Source: Cytophaga hutchinsonii ATCC 33406 (lineage in GTDB: Bacteria > Bacteroidota > Bacteroidia > Cytophagales > Cytophagaceae). Taken from it: a stretch of DNA of 64,000 nt. The stretch spans positions 56,001 through 120,000 of the forward strand of contig NC_008255.1 of assembly GCF_000014145.1 (NCBI RefSeq). Direction: 5' to 3'. Positions 37,512 through 45,696 of this stretch are shown here, piece by piece. Both the position numbers and the translations under genes were made by a program. The notes beneath the pieces are model-generated. The model did not search any database. It had not been told where the DNA came from and saw nothing but the letters and a program-made list of their open reading frames with translations. Numbering within the stretch: the stretch's first letter is position 1; each line of letters starts with the position of its first letter.

Positions 37512-38942
37512 TTATTTAGAATATATTTCACACCAGGCTTTTCCTTTCGAAATTCTTTTCAAAAGTTTTAGTGAAGAATCTTTTTTGTATGCATCATATA
37601 ACGGATCATATTCAATAGCAGAGAAAATATAATAGTTTGTTGTTGCAGAAGGTTTGTCCTGAAGGTTGGTATATGGTATGGCGTTGTATCCGCTGTATGG
37701 ATTGGACAGGATAAATTTCATCAGATAGTGCGTAGTTATTTCAGCATCTTTTGGGACATGGTTTTTATTTAAAAAGCTAACCATATCTTCATGGCAACTT
37801 ACCATGTCAGAATACGCTAATTCTGTATCTCCAAGCCCATCGCTTTTGCTGCTTACCGTAGCGAAAAAAGCAACGATTGTAAGGGCACATAACAGAAGTG
37901 TGTTATTGTATGCTTTGTTAAACAGCGTGCTGATAACATATACAAATATCATGATCACCATTGGGATAGCAGCAATCAGATACCTGTTGGATAAGAAGTT
38001 TATCGCAGCAAAAGCTATGAATCCAAAAATAAATATTGACAGGTGAATTAATCGTAACAGATCTGCCTGTGGGATTTTTTTATAGCGCAGTGCAAAGAAT
38101 GCCATACCAATCAAACCCAGATAGGTGATGTATAAACGACCTTGATTAAAGAAAATAATATCTCTTATTACAGAAAGCTTGTAGGTAAGCATTCCGTACG
38201 ATAAATCGATGTAGCCAATGTGAAGCGGGTAGAAGAACCAGCCAACGTTGATTTTCTGTAAAATGAAAAAGGAAAAACCTAATAAAAATACAAGTCCGAT
38301 AAGGCCAAGCTGAAGCAGAAATGTTTTCAACTCTTTTTTAAAGAGTAGAAATTCAATCGTAGAGCCGAGAGCTAATGCTGGTATCAGTACATAAGCACTT
38401 TCTTTTGTCCATAAGGCCAGTGTGCCGCAAATAACAAATGCCAAATAGTTTTTTTCAAAGAAAAAGAAATAGGTAAGCAGTACAAAAAGCCCTACCATTA
38501 CTTCTAATAACAAAAAACTGCTTTGGGAAAGAAAGATTGCCTGAAGCGAAAACAGGATTGTAGTAAAAACTGCCACTTTTATTCCGAACCAGTTTTTGCT
38601 GGAATAAAATACAGCAAAGACTAATCCCATAGAAATAAAAAGCGGGAATAAGTGCATGGTAAAATTGGAATCACCAAACAAGGTTGCCCAGATCGAGGAA
38701 AGAAACAGAAACAGGAGCGGGTGTCCTGAGTAGACTGCCGGATCCAGTTCGCCGGGTATTAATGTCGGAGAGGTGGCTGCAAGGGTTTTTGCCGCAGGGA
38801 AATATACCCAGCACTCGTCCCAATACGGGCCAAGGTTTAAATATTGGAATTTATACAGAAAAAGACATACACAAATAATAACAGGTACTATAAATGGCCT
38901 TTTAGTTAGTTGGTTTTTAAATTCGGTATAGGAAAAGTTCAT
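37512..38942 (-). CDS. Glycosyltransferase family 39-like membrane protein, 476 residues
   Basis: GT-C enzyme of the PMT/ArnT type. After the first membrane helix comes GPYWDECWVYFPAAK, with the D-E pair typical of the catalytic loop, then GHPLLFLFLSSIWATLFGDS, the family's second conserved segment. About eleven membrane helices and a short C-terminal domain. I prefer the ATG at 38942 (MNFSYTEFKNQ) because the extra 28 residues of the longer frame form an additional hydrophobic run before the first conserved helix. First gene of the three-gene leftward row. Confidence 0.85.
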   Translation of the reverse strand: MNFSYTEFKNQLTKRPFIVPVIICVCLFLYKFQYLNLGPYWDECWVYFPAAKTLAATSPTLIPGELDPAVYSGHPLLFLFLSSIWATLFGDSNFTMHLFPLFISMGLVFAVFYSSKNWFGIKVAVFTTILFSLQAIFLSQSSFLLLEVMVGLFVLLTYFFFFEKNYLAFVICGTLALWTKESAYVLIPALALGSTIEFLLFKKELKTFLLQLGLIGLVFLLGFSFFILQKINVGWFFYPLHIGYIDLSYGMLTYKLSVIRDIIFFNQGRLYITYLGLIGMAFFALRYKKIPQADLLRLIHLSIFIFGFIAFAAINFLSNRYLIAAIPMVIMIFVYVISTLFNKAYNNTLLLCALTIVAFFATVSSKSDGLGDTELAYSDMVSCHEDMVSFLNKNHVPKDAEITTHYLMKFILSNPYSGYNAIPYTNLQDKPSATTNYYIFSAIEYDPLYDAYKKDSSLKLLKRISKGKAWCEIYSK

Positions 38943-39288
38943 TGTAGAGGATAGTAAGATAGTATTGAAAAGAGTAATAATGGCTGATAAGAGGCTTAAT
39001 AGATCACAAAACAGAACATAAGCCATGTTTTATGTAGCAGCAAAGCCTATCATGTCAGGGCATTTTGTTTATGCAGTTTTTAAAATAGTCTTAATAAAAT
39101 AGGGGCATTGGCTAAAATCCAGTAAAACCAAAATCAGATGCTCAGTAATCTCAGAATTTCTTAGATAATGCGAAGATAATTATTATTTCACATAAAGCGC
39201 AGACCTCTAGCTTATAAAAAAAACAGCAATTTCTTTTTATTATCAATATTATTCATAACTTTAGTATTCAATTAATTACAATACCATT
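38943..39288. other. Intergenic region between GT39 gene and cspA
   Basis: No gene seen. Near the right end, TAACTTTA at 39256-39263 is one base from TAnnTTTG and is a weak candidate for the cspA -7 element, giving a short 5' leader of about 20 to 25 bases. Nothing like the long cold-shock leader of E. coli cspA is possible from this site. Confidence 0.35.
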
Positions 39289-39480
39289 ATGAATACGGGA
39301 ACAGTTAAATTCTTCAATGAGACCAAAGGTTTTGGTTTCATCTTAGACAGTGCTAGTAACAAGGAAATTTTTGTACACGTTTCTGGCCTGAAAGAACAAA
39401 TTACTAAAGACGATAAGGTTCAATTCGAAATCGTTGAAGGTAAAAAAGGTGTTAATGCAGTTGAAGTGAAAAAAATCTAA
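39289..39480 (+). CDS. cspA: Cold-shock domain protein, 63 residues
   Basis: Single cold-shock domain that binds single-stranded RNA or DNA and melts secondary structure. RNP1 is KGFGFI (13-18) and RNP2 is IFVHVS (27-32). Slightly shorter than the usual 65-70 residues but with all strands present, ending GVNAVEVKKI. Transcribed alone, with its own terminator. The symbol cspA is used in the family sense; which paralogue it is cannot be told. Confidence 0.95.
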   Translation: MNTGTVKFFNETKGFGFILDSASNKEIFVHVSGLKEQITKDDKVQFEIVEGKKGVNAVEVKKI

Positions 39481-39505
39481 TTTCTTTCCTAACTAAACAC
39501 ATTTG

Positions 39506-39537
39506 AAAGTCTTCATGCATCTTGCGTGAAGACTTTT
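39506..39537 (+). terminator. Terminator of cspA
   Basis: AAAGTCTTCATGC (39506-39518) pairs with GCGTGAAGACTTT, with one T-G pair and a 5-base loop, then T residues. It lies between convergent genes and can act in both directions. Confidence 0.9.
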
Positions 39538-39541
39538 TAGT

Positions 39542-40516
39542 TTAATTCCATCTGGATTCTATTTCATGAACAGGAAGAACCTGTTCATTCATACATCTGA
39601 AATGTTTTTTAGGGCAGCTGTTATAACCGATTTTCGAACAAGGCCTGCAATAGAGGTCCTCTTTTTGCCAGTTAACATGTTCGGTTTTATAAGCATACAT
39701 GCCTAACTCAGGCGTTGTGTTGCCCCAAATAGAAATAATTCTTTTTTGAAGTGCTGCACCGATGTGCATTAAGCCGGTATCATGTGTGTATAGATACATG
39801 CACTGATGTACAATTGAAGCTGATTGGTTTAAATTATATGTGCCGCAGGCATTCAGAATATTTTTTGTGTCCGGGAAATACGCAACAAGCCGCGCGGCTG
39901 TAGCAGTATCATCTTTTCCGCCAAGTAAAATAATAGGGTGGGATATCTTGCCGATAAGTTCAATCAGTTTTGCTTCCGGCAGCCGCTTGGTAGCATGCTG
40001 AGCACCAATAGCGATAGCAACATACCCGGCAGCATATTTCTGCGGAAGACTGTCTCTGGAAATAATATCTTTTTCCGGTATAAAGTAATCCAGGCCTTCA
40101 TTGTCATTTTTTACACCCAGGTGTTTGACAGTATCTAAATACCGATCCACAATATGAATTGCAGGCATGGTTTTCCATTTCCAATTCACATAAAACCACT
40201 TACGGATATTTAATTTATCGAACGTGAAACTTTTAGCCTTAAGCGCCCACTTAATGCGTTTTGTGCGGATGTTGCTATGCAAATCAATCACAACATCAAA
40301 CCGTTCGGCTTTCAGCTGCTTTATAAAGGAAGCAGTGGAAGATTCAAGCAGGTGCAGCTTGTCTATGTACGGATTGTTTTCTAAAATACTTTTAAAAGAA
40401 GCTTTTGTTGCAAAGTGTATTTCAGCATTAGGGATTTGTTTTTTCAGGCACCGGATAACCGGCGTTGTTAAAACGATATCGCCAATGGAAGAAAAACGAA
40501 GGATTAAAATTTTCAT
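39542..40516 (-). CDS. Glycosyltransferase family 9 protein (heptosyltransferase-like), 324 residues
   Basis: ADP-heptose:LPS-type transferase. The N-terminus MKILILRFSSIGDIVLTTPV is the hallmark of GT9, with SSIGDI as the acceptor-side loop; the donor site is seen in TLAIGAQHATKRLPEAK-like segment (VAIAIGAQHATKRLP) and THDTGLMHIGAALQKR. I use the ATG at 40516; the longer frame would overlap polX. It follows polX by 16 bases in the same direction, so the two are probably co-transcribed. Likely works in lipopolysaccharide core assembly. Confidence 0.93.
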   Translation of the reverse strand: MKILILRFSSIGDIVLTTPVIRCLKKQIPNAEIHFATKASFKSILENNPYIDKLHLLESSTASFIKQLKAERFDVVIDLHSNIRTKRIKWALKAKSFTFDKLNIRKWFYVNWKWKTMPAIHIVDRYLDTVKHLGVKNDNEGLDYFIPEKDIISRDSLPQKYAAGYVAIAIGAQHATKRLPEAKLIELIGKISHPIILLGGKDDTATAARLVAYFPDTKNILNACGTYNLNQSASIVHQCMYLYTHDTGLMHIGAALQKRIISIWGNTTPELGMYAYKTEHVNWQKEDLYCRPCSKIGYNSCPKKHFRCMNEQVLPVHEIESRWN

Positions 40517-40532
40517 GTTGGTACACGTATAC

Positions 40533-42224
40533 TTATTTTCCTTTTGATGCAAGCCAGCTGCTTACTTTCTCCAGCGGCCAGGCATTAAATGTCTGTTCTT
40601 TGCACAAACCAGCCTTACGTGCAACACATACGCCAAAGTGCATGTCCTGCAAACCAATCTTTTCATGCGCATCCGGGTTAATACTGATGATGCAGCCTTT
40701 ATCCAGGGCATATCCAATATGTCGCCAGTCCATATCCAGGCGCCATGGATGCGCATTGATCTCAATGATAACATTGTTGGCTGCGCAGGCATCAATAATT
40801 TTCTTATGGTCAATCGGATATCCTTCGCGCTTTAATAATAGCCGGCCCGTTGGATGACCCAGCATGGTTGTATAGGGATTTTCGATCGCTGTAATCAAAC
40901 GCTGCGTGGCTTTTTCTTCATTCATTTTTAAGTTGGAATGAATAGAAGCGACAATAAAATCAAATGTTTTTAATACTTCATCTGCATAATCCAGTGAGCC
41001 ATCGTTTAAAATATCCGATTCAACACCCTTGAAAATTTTAATGCCGGGCAATGAAATAGTTAAGGCATCCACTTCGGCCTGTTGTCTGGCAATGCGTGTT
41101 TCATCTAAGCCGTTTGCATAGAAGGCAGACTTTGAGTGATCTGAAATGCCAAAATATGCATACCCTAAAGCCATACATTCTTTAGCCATTTCTTCCAGAG
41201 TATGCTTGCCATCGCTATAGGTGGAATGATTGTGAAAGCTCCCTTTAATATCCGCATCGGTAATCAGTTCGGATAATAAATTATTCGTCGCTAATTGCAT
41301 TTCTCTGTAACCTTCTCTCAATTCAGAAGGAATAACAGGAAGATTAACATGTTCATACAATGCGGCTTCAGTAGCAAAAGCAGTTGTTGTTGCAAGATGT
41401 AAAAATGTTTTTCCGGATGGGCTTTTTAATCGTAAATGTTTTTCTCCGGAAGAATGTTTGAATAATTCAGATCCGAATTTTTCTGCTGTAGTTAAATATA
41501 TTTCAACGGGAATGTTTTTTAAACGTTCAGCTCCACGCCATCTGTATAAGCCAGACTTAGCAGGATCTTCAGATAAATAAGAAAGCGTTTGCAAGACAGA
41601 AACGGTTTCAGCAAAATCGGTACTTGGTACAACAAAAGAAATGCAGTCAATTGTTTCCATCATCCGGCGCACATCTCCGCACAGCTGAATCTGCGGGCTG
41701 ATGTCTGCCTTAAGTTTACGTTCCAGTTCAAAGGCAAGCGCTTCAATGTCTCCATACAAATGTTTGTCAGACTGCTTCATTACAAATTGAAGCACCTGTA
41801 TAATATTTTCCTGCGTTTTTTCGCCAAAGCCTTTCAGCTGAGCCACAGCATTGGTTTTACAAGACTCCAGCAACTCTTCCTTACACGTGATGTTAAGTTC
41901 TTTCCAAAGCGTTTTTACTTTTTTCGGTCCAATGCCTTTTATATCCAGCAATTCAACAATGCCTTCAGGTGTATTGAGCTTCAGTGTTTCAAGTTCTGTC
42001 AGTTTACCTGTCTGGCTCAGCTCAACTATTTTTGCCGCAATGCTTTTACCAATGCCGTCCTGCTTTTCCAGTTCAGGAAGCGATAAGCCGAATAAAGCAA
42101 CTTCCGTTTTTTCAATTTGAAATCCGGCATTCTGAATGGAACGAACTTTAAACGAGTTTTCGTCATGCAGCTCCATAAGCGAAGCCGTCAGTAAAAGTAT
42201 ATCAGCAATTTCTTGATTTGTCAA
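40533..42224 (-). CDS. polX: PolX-family protein: degenerate polymerase domain plus PHP nuclease, 563 residues
   Basis: Family X DNA polymerase/PHP protein of base-excision repair. Order: helix-hairpin-helix modules (residues about 5-150, e.g. LDIKGIGPKKVKTLW), nucleotidyltransferase-like palm (about 160-290), PHP domain (about 328-563). The PHP metal motifs are intact: HNHSTYSDG at 331, ISDHS, GVESDI, IASIHS, GHPTGR and NPDAH. The palm is not: where active enzymes have GS-RR-ET-GDxD, this one has GDVRRMMETIDCIS (183-196), and the third catalytic Asp (VDL) reads VEIYL. So the polymerase is probably inactive while the 3'-5' exonuclease or endonuclease remains. Length is normal. Confidence 0.93.
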   Translation of the reverse strand: MTNQEIADILLLTASLMELHDENSFKVRSIQNAGFQIEKTEVALFGLSLPELEKQDGIGKSIAAKIVELSQTGKLTELETLKLNTPEGIVELLDIKGIGPKKVKTLWKELNITCKEELLESCKTNAVAQLKGFGEKTQENIIQVLQFVMKQSDKHLYGDIEALAFELERKLKADISPQIQLCGDVRRMMETIDCISFVVPSTDFAETVSVLQTLSYLSEDPAKSGLYRWRGAERLKNIPVEIYLTTAEKFGSELFKHSSGEKHLRLKSPSGKTFLHLATTTAFATEAALYEHVNLPVIPSELREGYREMQLATNNLLSELITDADIKGSFHNHSTYSDGKHTLEEMAKECMALGYAYFGISDHSKSAFYANGLDETRIARQQAEVDALTISLPGIKIFKGVESDILNDGSLDYADEVLKTFDFIVASIHSNLKMNEEKATQRLITAIENPYTTMLGHPTGRLLLKREGYPIDHKKIIDACAANNVIIEINAHPWRLDMDWRHIGYALDKGCIISINPDAHEKIGLQDMHFGVCVARKAGLCKEQTFNAWPLEKVSSWLASKGK

Positions 42225-42263
42225 AGAAGTAATCGGTTTAATTGGAATATGTAAAGATAAAAG

Positions 42264-42413
42264 TTTTAAGTTTTATCTTTTAGGTTTTAGGATATAAAGT
42301 ATGGTAAACCTGTTTTAATCTGGAACTCTAAACTAAATTCATTAATTTTAATGCAAATAATGTATTAAAGTAACTATCCTTAAAACATAGAACTTTGAAC
42401 ATAAAACTTGAAA
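42264..42413. repeat. Heptad-period repeat, locus 5 (polX-EVE gap)
   Basis: Left arm of four units, 42264-42291: TTTTAAG, TTTTATC, TTTTAGG, TTTTAGG. Right arm of five opposed units, 42379-42413: CTTAAAA, CATAGAA, CTTTGAA, CATAAAA, CTTGAAA, ending 1 base before the EVE-gene ATG. The right arm is nearly the same as that of locus 3. The 87 bases between the arms hold no gene. Confidence 0.88.
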
Positions 42414-42414
42414 T

Positions 42415-42822
42415 ATGAATTACTGGCTTATCAAATCTGAACCGTTTAAATATTCATTTGACCAATTTGTTGCAGATAAAAAAACATTCTGGGATGGCGT
42501 GCGCAACTATCAGGCACGAAATAACCTGCGTGAAATGAAGAAGGGTGACTTATTACTTTTTTATCATTCAAACGAGGGAAAAGAAATTGTTGGTATTGCT
42601 AAAATTGTAAAAGAGGCGTATCAGGATCCAACAACAGATGATGCAAACTGGGTTGTTGTTGATGTTGCGCCGGTAAAAAAATTAAAAAATCCGGTAACAC
42701 TTGAAATGGTTAAAAAAGACAAACGGTTAGCAAACATGGCTTTGGTTAAACTCATGCGTTTATCTGTACAACCGGTTCGGAAAGAGGAGTTTGATATTGT
42801 GCTTGAATTGGCCGGTGAATAA
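42415..42822 (+). CDS. EVE-domain protein (YTH/PUA-like), 135 residues
   Basis: A single EVE domain: YWLIKSEPFKYSFDQF at the start, WDGVRNYQARNNLREMKKGD in the middle (the loop that holds the modified-base pocket) and VKLMRLSVQPV near the end. Relatives of human THYN1; bacterial EVE proteins are thought to read modified bases in DNA or RNA, often beside restriction systems, but none is seen here. Full length. The start codon follows directly on a heptad-repeat arm. Confidence 0.93.
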   Translation: MNYWLIKSEPFKYSFDQFVADKKTFWDGVRNYQARNNLREMKKGDLLLFYHSNEGKEIVGIAKIVKEAYQDPTTDDANWVVVDVAPVKKLKNPVTLEMVKKDKRLANMALVKLMRLSVQPVRKEEFDIVLELAGE

Positions 42823-42861
42823 AAAAATGAAATCTTTCTCCTGCGCTATTCTATAAAATTC

Positions 42862-42869
42862 TATATTTG
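42862..42869 (+). promoter_or_regulatory. -7 element of the pyrR-pyrB promoter
   Basis: TATATTTG, perfect match to TAnnTTTG, 21 bases before the pyrR ATG. The leader is too short for a PyrR-type attenuator of the Bacillus kind upstream of pyrR itself. No clear -33 element. Confidence 0.6.
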
Positions 42870-42890
42870 TAAAATTTAAAGACAAAGTTT

Positions 42891-43430
42891 ATGTCCAAAC
42901 GCATTATAATCGACAACGATTTGCTGCAGGTCATGTTGGATCGGCTTTGTCAGCAATTGATCGAGTCCCACGACGATTTCTCCAATACTGTTATTTTAGC
43001 CCTTCAGCCCAGAGGAGTTGCTACAGGGCAGCGTATTCATAAAAAATTAGAAAAGGCTACAAAAAAGAAGATCAATCTGGGCTACCTGGATGCGACTTTT
43101 TTCAGAGATGATTTCAGAAGACACGATGGTCCGTTGAGAGCAAACGCTACAAAAATTCCGTTTCTGATTGAAGGGAAACGTGTGATCCTGGTGGACGATG
43201 TATTATACACCGGCCGCACGGTGCGCGCTGCAATGGATGCCATGATGGCTTTTGGCAGGCCGAAAGATGTAGAGCTGTTGGTAGTGATTGATCGCAAGTA
43301 CAGTCGTGATGTGCCGATTCAGCCCAATTATGTAGGGAGAGAAGTTATTTGTCTGGAATCTGAAAAAGTAGTTGTAGACATTAACGAAGTTGAAGATAAG
43401 AAAGAATTAATCTGGTTAGTAAAGAAATAA
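42891..43430 (+). CDS. pyrR: PyrR: pyrimidine regulator / uracil phosphoribosyltransferase, 179 residues
   Basis: In Gram-positive bacteria PyrR binds pyr mRNA and also has uracil phosphoribosyltransferase activity. The type I PRTase fold is clear: PRPP motif RVILVDDVLYTGRT at 97-110, and ILALQPRGVATGQRI early on, which is the PyrR signature. Full length. pyrB follows after 8 bases, so the two form an operon. No anti-terminator hairpin is visible in the short gap, so whether it regulates RNA here is open. Confidence 0.95.
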   Translation: MSKRIIIDNDLLQVMLDRLCQQLIESHDDFSNTVILALQPRGVATGQRIHKKLEKATKKKINLGYLDATFFRDDFRRHDGPLRANATKIPFLIEGKRVILVDDVLYTGRTVRAAMDAMMAFGRPKDVELLVVIDRKYSRDVPIQPNYVGREVICLESEKVVVDINEVEDKKELIWLVKK

Positions 43431-43438
43431 ATAGAACG

Positions 43439-44362
43439 ATGAGCCAATTATCCGTAAAGCATTTATTAGGAATAAAAGATCTTACAACAAAAGATATTGA
43501 GCTTATATTAGAAACTGCCGGTCAATTTAAAGAGGTCATCAACAGACCTATCAAAAAAGTACCTTCCCTGCGTGATGTAACCATTGCCAATGTTTTTTTC
43601 GAAAACTCAACACGTACACGTTTATCGTTTGAATTAGCACAAAAAAGATTGTCTGCCGACACCATTAATTTTTCAGCGGCAGCAAGTTCTGTAAAAAAAG
43701 GAGAAACACTTTTAGATACCGTAAATAATATTCTGGCAATGAAAGTGGATATGATTGTGATGCGCCATGCAAGTGTAGGTGCGCCGCATTTCTTAGCCAA
43801 ACACATCAGTGCAAATATTGTAAATGCCGGAGATGGAACACATGAGCATCCGACACAAGCATTATTAGACAGCTTTTCCATTAAAGAAAAATTAGGCGGC
43901 GTAGCAGGGAAGAAGGTTTGTATTTTCGGAGACATCCTGCATTCACGTGTAGCCTTATCAAATATTTTTGCCTTGCAGAAGCAGGGCGCTGAAGTGATGG
44001 TTTGCGGCCCGTCAACATTGATTCCGAAGTTTATCGGAGAGTTAGGCGTTAAGGTAGAATTTGATCTGCGCAAAGCCCTTCAATGGTGCGATGTAGCAAA
44101 TGTGTTGCGGATACAGCTTGAACGTCAGACAATCAAATATTTTCCTACACTGAGAGAATACGCACAGTATTACGGCATCAACAAACAATTGCTGGATTCA
44201 TTGAACAAGGAAATTGTGATCATGCACCCGGGTCCGATCAACAGAGGAGTTGAATTAAGCAGCGATGTAGCCGACAGCGGTCATTCCATTATTTTAGATC
44301 AGGTAGAAAACGGTGTGGCAGTACGCATGGCTGTATTGTACCTGCTTGCCGGCAATAAGTAA
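43439..44362 (+). CDS. pyrB: Aspartate carbamoyltransferase, catalytic chain, 307 residues
   Basis: Joins carbamoyl phosphate and aspartate, the second step of pyrimidine synthesis. Carbamoyl-phosphate site FENSTRTR (54-61), HPTQALLD and the aspartate-side HPGPINRGVE are present. Length is normal. No regulatory chain (pyrI) lies next to it, so it is of the unregulated trimeric type or has its partner elsewhere. Convergent with the DUF4846 gene 5 bases away. Confidence 0.97.
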   Translation: MSQLSVKHLLGIKDLTTKDIELILETAGQFKEVINRPIKKVPSLRDVTIANVFFENSTRTRLSFELAQKRLSADTINFSAAASSVKKGETLLDTVNNILAMKVDMIVMRHASVGAPHFLAKHISANIVNAGDGTHEHPTQALLDSFSIKEKLGGVAGKKVCIFGDILHSRVALSNIFALQKQGAEVMVCGPSTLIPKFIGELGVKVEFDLRKALQWCDVANVLRIQLERQTIKYFPTLREYAQYYGINKQLLDSLNKEIVIMHPGPINRGVELSSDVADSGHSIILDQVENGVAVRMAVLYLLAGNK

Positions 44363-44367
44363 TATAA

Positions 44368-45240
44368 TCAAAACCGCTTCAAATCCTTCACAGCAAAGCT
44401 CCATTCAGGCGTAATAAGTTCTCCGCTTTCAGGAATTTCATACCATGGACTTAATTCAGTATCAGAAAGGTTTTTTACAATATGAATATCCTGCGCAGGC
44501 ATATAGCTTTGCGTCAGTATCATTATTTTCTTTCCGGATGTTTCATGTACGGCAACATCCATTACAATCATGGCATGGCCGGGAAAACCGCCGTAAATAA
44601 AAACATCGCCCTCTGCAATCTCAGTAATATCAACAGGTTTCAGTTCTTTTGAAAGTGAATAGGTGCCGCAATACATAAACACTGTATTCAGGTAAGAGCG
44701 AAAACACGCATAGCTTGTATCTCTGCTTTTAGATTTTGTCCAGGCAACGGAATTACCTATTACCACAGGGCGGTAGCCTTCTCTCCATTTTGAATAAGAA
44801 GCTTTGCTGCCATTCGTAAATGTAAACGCAATGGAATCATAGGCGTGTTTTTGATATAGATATTCTGCCCGCAAACGCATTACTGCATCAGCACATTGCT
44901 GCAGGTCACTTGTGCCTCTGTCAAAATCCAGCACCGCGGCATGTATACGCTGATTGCTTTTAAGTTCTCCGTTAAAAAGCAGTACCGGCGCCCCTTCTTT
45001 TTTCAGTGGTATGGTTTCAAGCCAGGCTGCAAATGTTTTTTCAGTATTCGATTTTCTTGAGTAACCCGGAGGGCATGGAAAGCGTTCTAGAATGGTAGAA
45101 CGAACAAAAATGTTTGTTTGTTTTGAGTAAGATGGTTCGTCAACAGGTCGATTGCGTATATTTGCATCTTCCTGCATGCATGAACAGAACAACATAGTTC
45201 CATAGAATACTGTTGTGATAATAAAGTAAATATTTGTCAT
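44368..45240 (-). CDS. DUF4846 family putative lipoprotein, 290 residues
   Basis: Exported protein with a short hydrophobic leader and a cysteine pair (MLFCSCMQED); the second Cys fits a lipobox. The mature part matches my memory of the DUF4846 family of Bacteroidota: FPCPPGYSRKSNTEKTFAAW near the start, AADAVMRLRAEYLY-type helix, and GDVFIYGGFPGHAMIVMDV, in which a His follows a glycine-rich turn as in NlpC-like or transglutaminase-like folds. Function unknown. Divergent from the tiny lipoprotein gene at 45265. Confidence 0.82.
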   Translation of the reverse strand: MTNIYFIITTVFYGTMLFCSCMQEDANIRNRPVDEPSYSKQTNIFVRSTILERFPCPPGYSRKSNTEKTFAAWLETIPLKKEGAPVLLFNGELKSNQRIHAAVLDFDRGTSDLQQCADAVMRLRAEYLYQKHAYDSIAFTFTNGSKASYSKWREGYRPVVIGNSVAWTKSKSRDTSYACFRSYLNTVFMYCGTYSLSKELKPVDITEIAEGDVFIYGGFPGHAMIVMDVAVHETSGKKIMILTQSYMPAQDIHIVKNLSDTELSPWYEIPESGELITPEWSFAVKDLKRF

Positions 45241-45264
45241 ATAGTTAGTTATGTTTTAAAGCAG

Positions 45265-45411
45265 ATGAAGAAAATAATAATCTACAGCATTGTTATTATC
45301 ATAATGCAAAGCATGGTCTCATGTTACGCATTACAGCAAAAAAAAGCGGCAAAAAGTCAACCCTTCAAACCGCATAAGGAGTCAAAGATGAAGCATAAAA
45401 AGCATCATTAG
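45265..45411 (+). CDS. Tiny putative lipoprotein, 48 residues
   Basis: A hydrophobic leader (IIIYSIVIIIMQSMVSC) ends in a lipobox-like SMVSC with Cys20, leaving a mature peptide of only 28 residues that is rich in Lys and His (SKMKHKKHH at the end). The ATG at 45265 follows the divergent DUF4846 start by 24 bases. Small, basic, possibly metal-binding by its histidines. It resembles the second tiny lipoprotein 75 bases downstream in size and layout. The coding status is inferred from the signal pattern. Confidence 0.55.
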   Translation: MKKIIIYSIVIIIMQSMVSCYALQQKKAAKSQPFKPHKESKMKHKKHH

Positions 45412-45485
45412 ATGAGATATTAAAGACGAAAATTCTTTACATTTAACATATATTATAGGTCTCCTTACATTAAATCAATAATTCC

Positions 45486-45623
45486 ATGAAAAAAGCAGTA
45501 TTTGTAGCAGCAGTAAGTACTATTTTAGCCGTTTTTATATTTTCGTCATGTAGCAGCGGTGCATCTCAGCAGTCGTGGCATCCTAAAACCGGTAAAAAGC
45601 CAAAGCCCGGACACAATCGTTAA
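45486..45623 (+). CDS. Tiny putative lipoprotein, 45 residues
   Basis: A good lipoprotein signal: MKKAVFVAAVSTILAVFIFS followed by SC, Cys22, then SSGASQQSWHPKTGKKPKPG and a basic end. The mature part of 24 residues is basic and Pro-rich. Similar in plan to the preceding tiny lipoprotein but with little residue identity. An imperfect -7 box (TTACATTTAA) lies about 50 bases upstream. Followed by cmk after 73 bases. Confidence 0.65.
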   Translation: MKKAVFVAAVSTILAVFIFSSCSSGASQQSWHPKTGKKPKPGHNR

Positions 45624-45696
45624 TATTTATCGCGCTTAAATTAAAAAGCAGTTATATCTGTAAAGAATACTGAAATAGAAAAGCAGAGATTCCTTT

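Noticed and set aside
43522..44073. 183-residue antisense frame inside pyrB
   Set aside because: Shadow of a conserved gene with no start context or recognisable domain.
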